64,000 bases of DNA from a virus. Shown here in pieces: positions 62,601 through 64,000 of this stretch. The stretch lies in IMG/VR virus record IMGVR_UViG_3300020455_000892, positions 18,032-82,031 of that record; one strand, 5' to 3'. Numbering within the stretch: the stretch's first letter is position 1; every line of letters starts with the position of its first letter. The notes beneath the pieces are model-generated. The model was not told the DNA's origin and did not search any database. It was given only the letters and a program-made list of their open reading frames with translations. Position numbers and translations under genes: made by a program.

Positions 62601-62717
62601 TCACATTATGGTGACGGACTACGCCTAGCATACAATGATAGTGGCATAAGTTTAACTGCCGCTGGAACTACGCCCGAACATGCTTTCATTAGAAATGCAG
62701 GCAAAGGAACGATATAA
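50652..62717 (+). CDS. Giant baseplate-region structural protein
   Basis: A single frame of 4021 residues, one of the largest phage structural genes. The first 180 residues (MSERKPNPSLAPNIQRPGES, NYDMFINYHRYYWVLDVM) look like an N-terminal anchoring domain, and the position directly after gp6 is that of T4 gp7, the wedge initiator (1032 residues). The middle has repeated beta-rich and helical blocks, a GSGY beta repeat at about 1506-1570 like that of gp6, and at about 2180-2650 Ser/Thr/Asn-rich strands with three flagellin-IN-like repeats. Residues about 3617-3862 form five propeller-type blades (DGTKMYITG, FDISTATF). The C-terminus ends VDKFSHYGDGLRLAYND. It may be a gp7-like wedge with added appendage domains; no closer identity is claimed. 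Confidence 0.8.
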   Translation: MSERKPNPSLAPNIQRPGESLEKTGTKRVTELLPDILKTTVNKQFFDSTFEQLLASGSLESIKHFVGETTGDDVRDAVPAITDNYLLDNRSNDPYQFQPGMVNKNEDNSISHALAYDDLLRSFDYNEVDTNNHHKFLAEVGYTLDLPINYDMFINYHRYYWVLDVMPPCELQYTTGFDMDTINGETSYTTPVMKNGKTLTLENGMRIKLAPHTVDRFTQTNSANTTFTATVQNGVQDSLRVYKNNSKQDITTDYTYNATTGVVTFTTAPAVNEEIEIHTYYSYSTSGTYENDAILIVDGVGDPNGIVLTTQFSPGQYEGKQGKRVWCNITTYSAQEPSGFDEDQYSFDFRKFDLREHRMTTRDYTCEQRQSPDQSAWSRSNLWVHEETIKNALIYQGVTDDVYTLDRYRAVRPIIEYKANLEKFNFGKKHVVNVDHALESAIDPATVIVGQTSFNVFPIGFNTEWTARGYDFGEKVKVTSGSSPNFVITYWECVKAHGEERKPTHGEHLEFWEQVTPVELENNDLIIFFNTTNSAYTNKIFTVTGVGVSIALTETYNFDGSNSATQLTAGEKILILNGHNVTDKVLAGESISNREAPLSGSEIYFDGTTWIQSQQKEHRSQGMKVQLYDVDLIKLDSATQYPDSDFNGSTIFDFVHSTTSSYDDALGFNAEYVDYGNTPGLNFDAQLLSKKSTYVQKSSDGSKNQIKNIIGQYYYKDFVNDRYYNGWTADRFGQVVKKRIRKVITDPSKPLLVDVGHSKTISDRYYNIFQESSTLAVSTQPTANVSDGRVTRVGGKLPTLFFFNDNTYTISTHFPQAEIEFVNMDGSPVGGGILRTAGSGNTFTIVITTPTVNSIKYRLVSDPAKFGVIFFTENANETNVEVRKNGKAFTNFTHTNNIVTISSGLVLDDIYEFVFKSDANYSATGEGNFEVASTQLSNPLNQNFEKVSYGDLIRHLTSQMKSNPLFTGNLHGTNNYRNIVQTHDTGGLIKQQPFSTELANQLLVDNNTNPYSALQFTNANYNEFINKFKNKITQLHNSTEINVPVYQLVDKTLEALNIGKNSSNAFATSQMAMYRDYKSFDGSWVLNQTPTFDLPEEVNIYDDTFNHVQVWIQIPDSNGEHIWRGLVKDVDYTMDDYSVTVTLSGITFPGSGKNNIHIRWYKRGSVSFVPYSAVKLGMIKPFVPELRTDYSKDSTGTATDSVIIGHDGNVHVRNGTELYARTVVGFDPVDAGLWDLELRIYNNLNSNLDNVVNQSTWTPNAHRPAVYTWSEVNNTIRSEFNKYKSANNIVALNSTTYFDGSDKFTWNYSTVSPNIGGWRGIYHYFFRTDRPHTHPWEMLGFNKKPTWWDANYSWTDAPKRTALLLALEFGKTSNPSSSDTYDVDYSYKNYDWQNNTLVTLLGALNDPITAGVCSTPTLTDRQKDFEFGDWGPVEAEWRRTSQGKIANIISFMRTRPLIALNNYFRTQRRVVKNLAGYDIPYIMDIAYKGLNSWADMALTGSSNIGKIIESVNIINPGSGYTSSPNVIVTDNFGSGGSVVVKVENGSVVGAKVNFQGVQYYNRPQLDVSTGNAVLDPILADDTKTYFDGLANAIIEFGNTYGTDADALAKRFYNISFRPIIKAGGFVSRNQQFILESSQDKGRVFVPEENIDTILYTNKPSQEYFFGGIKVNKTANGYTIDGYDNSLAYFNYYKPRTSTPGITVTFEGVTTVQVLRYNEYENILSQLDYNTELTSIQEVYNFINGYGHYLNTLGFNQQWRSSASNFVTWAVGSSTVQLPLIPDSSKVTVNDGQDGYFDNIDKKYDGVYNIIDANGNQIRAYDVLIDRKSMEPDSETVFQVKDEEATQIYGIRLYKVQLEHIFIFDNITNFDDAIHDPTIFLAHKRIIWRGSRTKNWNGKLYSPGYIVNENSILPNFDTTAREVDQYYGRTKTLGNKQISDIARFNAGYNRPEWSHKLDLDDDAVYEFVKGSYKYRGTDHALSAFMRNNSLFDGNATAELLENWAIRTADFGDTRKRETLEFQITPDLLTTSPQPVRFTDGLKHDVLSDIVIDIDSISPLKVYDSGTTFNTRPVNNYKSTSDELFDSDLNKAGLPLLLESDYRVINKEDFTQFPTEVKPAYDHSGDWQDIGQWDSTVSYKFNEKVLYTGRSWAMLDEDGSSGFSTANDPIDVLGSNQLPVIPSAGQTLIIDGNTITLSKTATSQTRNTITVTGSNNISSSNVVTHGSTVIFGESSTNNTTITFSNSVITTTFNDITKTGSVINPSFTGSNSSTLIIDGTTITFNDTTSSSSNITAQTAYENAFNASWTQNQSSIASTATTRISRIEGLRAAYIASNSAAAWTTWITTYYANNAGLNISQLITEIGLAGSTQTAAQFLLDQDLIIINNIQGTNYIGTNVANGTETVAPADITNSQAALNNGSFTANIANYLKSASNASTTFTINTIVTTQSSSNFKVYQLSDIIQEINDASISNVTASADTSSKLKITKTTNDNTTSFSLSISVGSLNNTVGFNSATETINSTSSSTQSTPNLTIQQVLDQINGAGVSGVSAQLGTNNNTVLQINATLPNLFIGSGTANSVIGLPTGLVPATVTTATSSIGLNITDIVERINSAAISGVTAVNQSNKVKLTSTNSTLVIGSGTANSTIGLIAQTYSATQSQVSAVFNALVDANGVPVFKEQSNDPNIFNIWVADDSEFGNYNLGYQVYQTMDFGMYTYDICAGVVSADEAQIKVRRQTGDTQAHNLSIGDYILVRGSDSVPNIDGIHRVTRIDNDPAIFYIDEFIETNGHVGNIYPLRKMRFKSYADLEANRQDKVNDIFKYNFADIRQNNTSNPIYAFVDDDGTGTSAVYSWLGTWSENNGHVGSWNKVRSGIKQARNDLIENIKLYNADTQTTITNLEIFDPAKGILFGFVDNEIDFKITNDIANYNYNNIDGEVINVEAWGRQHIGKRWWNTSTSVYLDYEQGSIDYQQNNWGRLADGASVDIYEWTASPVLPEQWVDLVSKKVQVDGNEASGEVYGNVINGQTVYNWTEENYYNDKRKQTETVYYFWVKNKTSSVRKSNYNILQVAQIITNPANFNLAWAAQTGNDTILLANIRPFVSESTVAQVNLKVTSNASSMQEWLMLAEGDPNCTVPEYLHIKMRDSLAGFNRYSVDFPFGDWSSSSVYVKDAVVRENNEFYISLVDNNVNQQPNLDTNMSHWSRVYDFNFVESTQSDDISIWRGQPVPDLKLHKYNRYGHQIRPRQSLFRNLKDARQNFVHSVNSLLSEVNVIDEINNWENAFSTTFVEGTVTYRVKDYVNLIDWHLVEKDNDGNVTYRFNPNIVADLVYDTFDDYLNAGEPESDGSYVLIKSSSPGADIDRSEMYHFTGGTDKLVFKEKATVQISEEMWNQAKFGHGFDTIGFDVTPFDSCSDNVIGKLMDLLRTEIFIGRHHVMYNKMWFKLLYNAILQNTASDFAFKTTYTHLGVKRPLLTEKQNYQEYNIQTVEDFVKDIKPFHTKLLSSMESNTFGESTNIEIDEEPRTGVITLKYEDHSTRDWACDVVLTGGQFGVPHNTNLDESQFTTAQSSFTDIYNGNVFIQPVCEGWGEELVPTDFTENINMLVQTNASGSVTVTAGATYSVNSEETGPRGITFNNDGTKMFVCGTTGDDVNEYTLSVGFDLTSTVTFIDSYAVTECPNPTAVKFNANGTQMYVTGVGNSNVHEYALTTGFDVSTASFTQTLVTTVDSDNFGLDFKDDGTKMYITGDQTNKIHEYNLSSAFDISTATFNQDLSVTATDIEPFGIEWSPDGQRLFIVGTRGNGVDEFKVPTPWDISTATHVGFYFIGGNPSGIHFSPDGLNMFITGNTSDLVKSYALSDPYRLILLDGTSATADSRSFRMMQYQPMDIQISNVIVDTQKTTLTANITEFDTTIPVTDATVLDDPNTISAVPGVIYIGNERIEYQAIEQNNLLFCTRGTLGTSIKAHTSGDTVINNGPTTKIPTVDKFSHYGDGLRLAYNDSGISLTAAGTTPEHAFIRNAGKGTI
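58015..58605 (+). repeat. Three flagellin-IN-like repeats in the giant protein
   Basis: Three consecutive coding repeats share the pattern (D/E)IxxxINxAxISxVTA ... L(K/Q)I(T/N) ... IGSGTANSxIGL (the first copy more divergent). The pattern resembles the Flagellin_IN motif of flagellin and hook-associated proteins. Boundaries are approximate. Confidence 0.6.
61500..62235 (+). repeat. Five-blade propeller-like repeat
   Basis: Five successive units of about 47 residues with the pattern P.GI.F..DGT(K/Q)M(Y/F)ITG ... (H/N)EY.LS..FDISTATF. This is the YncE/NHL-type propeller pattern near the C-terminus of the giant protein. Read directly from the translation. Confidence 0.7.
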
Positions 62718-62720
62718 ATA
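62713..62720 (+). promoter_or_regulatory. Late promoter box after the giant gene
   Basis: A perfect TATAAATA overlapping the end of the giant gene, 26 bases before the chosen ATG at 62739. Spacing equals that of the box at 40117. Confidence 0.65.
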
Positions 62721-62738
62721 CATTAAATGGAAAGAGCT

Positions 62739-63341
62739 ATGAGTTTAGACAAGATAAATGATACATCACTAATAGGCATTGAGGGACATATTAAGATATG
62801 GGATCCAGAGTCTGGTGAAATTCTAGTCAAAAGAAGAAACGCTATTAATTATGAAAACATGAGTATTGCTCTTGCAAGTTTACTTGCAAACGAAGCTGGC
62901 AACACAGGTTCACATCAGATAGCTACAATGAGATTTGGAAACGGTGGTACAACTATAGACGGACTAGGAAATGTTACATATAAAGCAACCAACACTAACA
63001 GTTCAAGTGGAGCATTATATAATCAAACATTTAGTCAAGCAGTAGATGAAGCCGTAAGTGGAAGTGCATTAAACGGCACAGAAATTAGTCATACTGCACC
63101 AAATACGTTTACAGATGTTATAACAACATGCACATTAGATTATGGAAGTGTTAGTGGACAAGATAGCACAGATACAGCCACTAGCATGGATGGAACATAT
63201 GTATTTGACGAGCTGGCAATATACAGTGGCAACAACGATTTGTTGACACATGTAGTCTTTCACCCAGTACAAAAAAGTGAAAACAGAAAAATACAAGTAA
63301 TTTATACATTAAGAATTAGGTCAAGTTTCGCAGACTTGTAA
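62739..63341 (+). CDS. Virion structural protein, baseplate region
   Basis: A 200-residue protein starting MSLDKINDTSLIGIEGHIKI. An in-frame ATG lies four codons upstream (62727), but it would fall at the predicted start of the TATAAATA transcript; the ATG at 62739 has GGAAAGAG before it and was chosen. The segments RRNAINYENMSIALASLLAN, IATMRFGNGGTTIDGLGNVT and VFDELAIYSGNNDLLTHVVF form a beta-rich structural protein type that I associate with T4-like marine phages. The product is a likely baseplate or fibre-attachment component; T4 numbering is not assignable. Confidence 0.75.
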   Translation: MSLDKINDTSLIGIEGHIKIWDPESGEILVKRRNAINYENMSIALASLLANEAGNTGSHQIATMRFGNGGTTIDGLGNVTYKATNTNSSSGALYNQTFSQAVDEAVSGSALNGTEISHTAPNTFTDVITTCTLDYGSVSGQDSTDTATSMDGTYVFDELAIYSGNNDLLTHVVFHPVQKSENRKIQVIYTLRIRSSFADL

Positions 63342-63352
63342 GGAATAAGAAT

Positions 63353-64000
63353 ATGCCATATACAATAGATTATAGTCAAAGTAGTAAAACAGCAATAGTT
63401 GTAAATGACGGTACAATAGATACCAGTACAAGTATCGGACTTATAGGTAAAAACTACACACGTTTTGGTGAAACACTAAACGAAAACATGTTGCATCTAT
63501 TAGAAAATTTTGCTAATACTAGTGCTCCAACAAATCCAACTGAAGGTATGTTGTGGTATGACACAGCAAACAGCCAACTTAAAATATACGATAACGGTGT
63601 TTGGAGTGTAATTTTAAGTGGTGCTGGTACAACAAAAATTGAATTTAGAAACAGAAAAGACACTGGCGGTAACTACCACAAAACAATAGAAATGATAGTT
63701 GATGCAAACATTGTTACAATTACAGTAGATGATACAGTAGCTTGGACACCTCATGCAGATGAAAAACTAGAGGATGGTGTAACGGCATTAAGCACACAAT
63801 TTCCAAGTATAGCGGCTGGTGTAAACATGAACAATACTACAAATTATAAATTTAGAGGTTTGGCAACTAGTGCAGAATATGCCGACCTTGCTGAAAGATA
63901 TGAAGCAGATGCAGAATACGAAGAAGGTACAGTGGTAAGACTAGGCGGAACACACGAAATTACACAAACAATGCAAGCACATGACAGTGATGTGTTTGGT
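63353..64000 (+). CDS. Tail-fibre/baseplate-type protein, partial
   Basis: An open frame starting at the ATG 63353 (AAGGA ribosome site nine bases upstream) and running off the right edge, about 216 residues. It reads MPYTIDYSQSSKTAIVVNDG, then GLIGKNYTRFGETLNENMLH and PTNPTEGMLWYDTANSQLKI, a common phage fibre N-terminal element. AEYADLAERYEADAEYEEGT with VVRLGGTHEIT follows, another segment typical of T4-like fibre and S74 chaperone-containing proteins. No frame-0 stop is seen to the end. A fibre or short tail fibre is likely. Confidence 0.75.
   Translation, partial: MPYTIDYSQSSKTAIVVNDGTIDTSTSIGLIGKNYTRFGETLNENMLHLLENFANTSAPTNPTEGMLWYDTANSQLKIYDNGVWSVILSGAGTTKIEFRNRKDTGGNYHKTIEMIVDANIVTITVDDTVAWTPHADEKLEDGVTALSTQFPSIAAGVNMNNTTNYKFRGLATSAEYADLAERYEADAEYEEGTVVRLGGTHEITQTMQAHDSDVFG

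Noticed and set aside
1-64000. CRISPR array, integrase, att site or insertion sequence
   Set aside because: No regularly spaced repeats, recombinase motifs or terminal inverted repeats were found; repeats present are coding modules in fibres.

Overview
This window is about 64 kb of the structural half of a T4-like marine myovirus. It is AT-rich with tightly packed, often overlapping genes. Recognisable T4 homologues are the portal (gp20), gp67-like prohead core protein, prohead protease (gp21), scaffold (gp22), major capsid protein (gp23), gp26-like hub/tail-assembly protein, gp46/gp47 nuclease, late sigma factor gp55, and baseplate proteins gp53, gp5, gp25 and gp6. Heme oxygenase, C1q-like fibre tips and S74/YadA-like fibres fit a marine phage of a cyanobacterium or SAR11-type host. 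The host cannot be fixed from the sequence. No tRNA, integrase, IS element or CRISPR array was seen.

Layout. (1) 1-25.2 kb, minus strand: a long array of tail-fibre/adhesin-like genes (about a dozen) with short genes between them, plus three outliers: a heme oxygenase, a subtilisin-like protease carrying a cupredoxin-like domain, and a small unknown gene. (2) 25.2-31.0 kb, minus: head operon gp20-small ORF-gp67-like-gp21-gp22-gp23, closed by a hairpin terminator. (3) 31.1-33.0 kb, minus: likely tape measure. (4) 33.0-34.1 kb, plus: gp26-like gene with what looks like a programmed -1 frameshift. (5) 34.1-34.5 kb: non-coding, GC-richer, hairpin-dense; a candidate structured RNA. (6) 34.5-40.0 kb, minus: early-type module (GIY-YIG nuclease, eukaryotic-type phosphomannomutase, two unknowns, gp46, gp47, gp55) with consensus sigma70-like promoters. 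(7) 40.1-64 kb, plus: a nucleotidyltransferase and then the baseplate genes, including a hub fused to an M15-type peptidase and a 4021-residue giant protein.

Regulation is readable. TTGACA/TATAAT-type promoters precede gp55, gp47, the GIY-YIG gene and probably the heme oxygenase. T4 late-type TATAAATA-like boxes precede tail-fibre, portal, tape-measure, gp26 and baseplate transcription units. The late sigma factor that would read those boxes (gp55) is encoded in the window behind a perfect early-type promoter. Upstream of gp20 the two promoter types are nested.

The strongest candidates for undescribed biology are the start-less -1 frame extension of gp26, the pair of virion-type proteins with a His/Cys/His/Met cupredoxin-like domain (one inserted inside a subtilase), the structured RNA beside the GIY-YIG gene, the privately promoted heme oxygenase inside a late cluster, and the giant wedge-region protein with flagellin-IN-like repeats and a C-terminal propeller.
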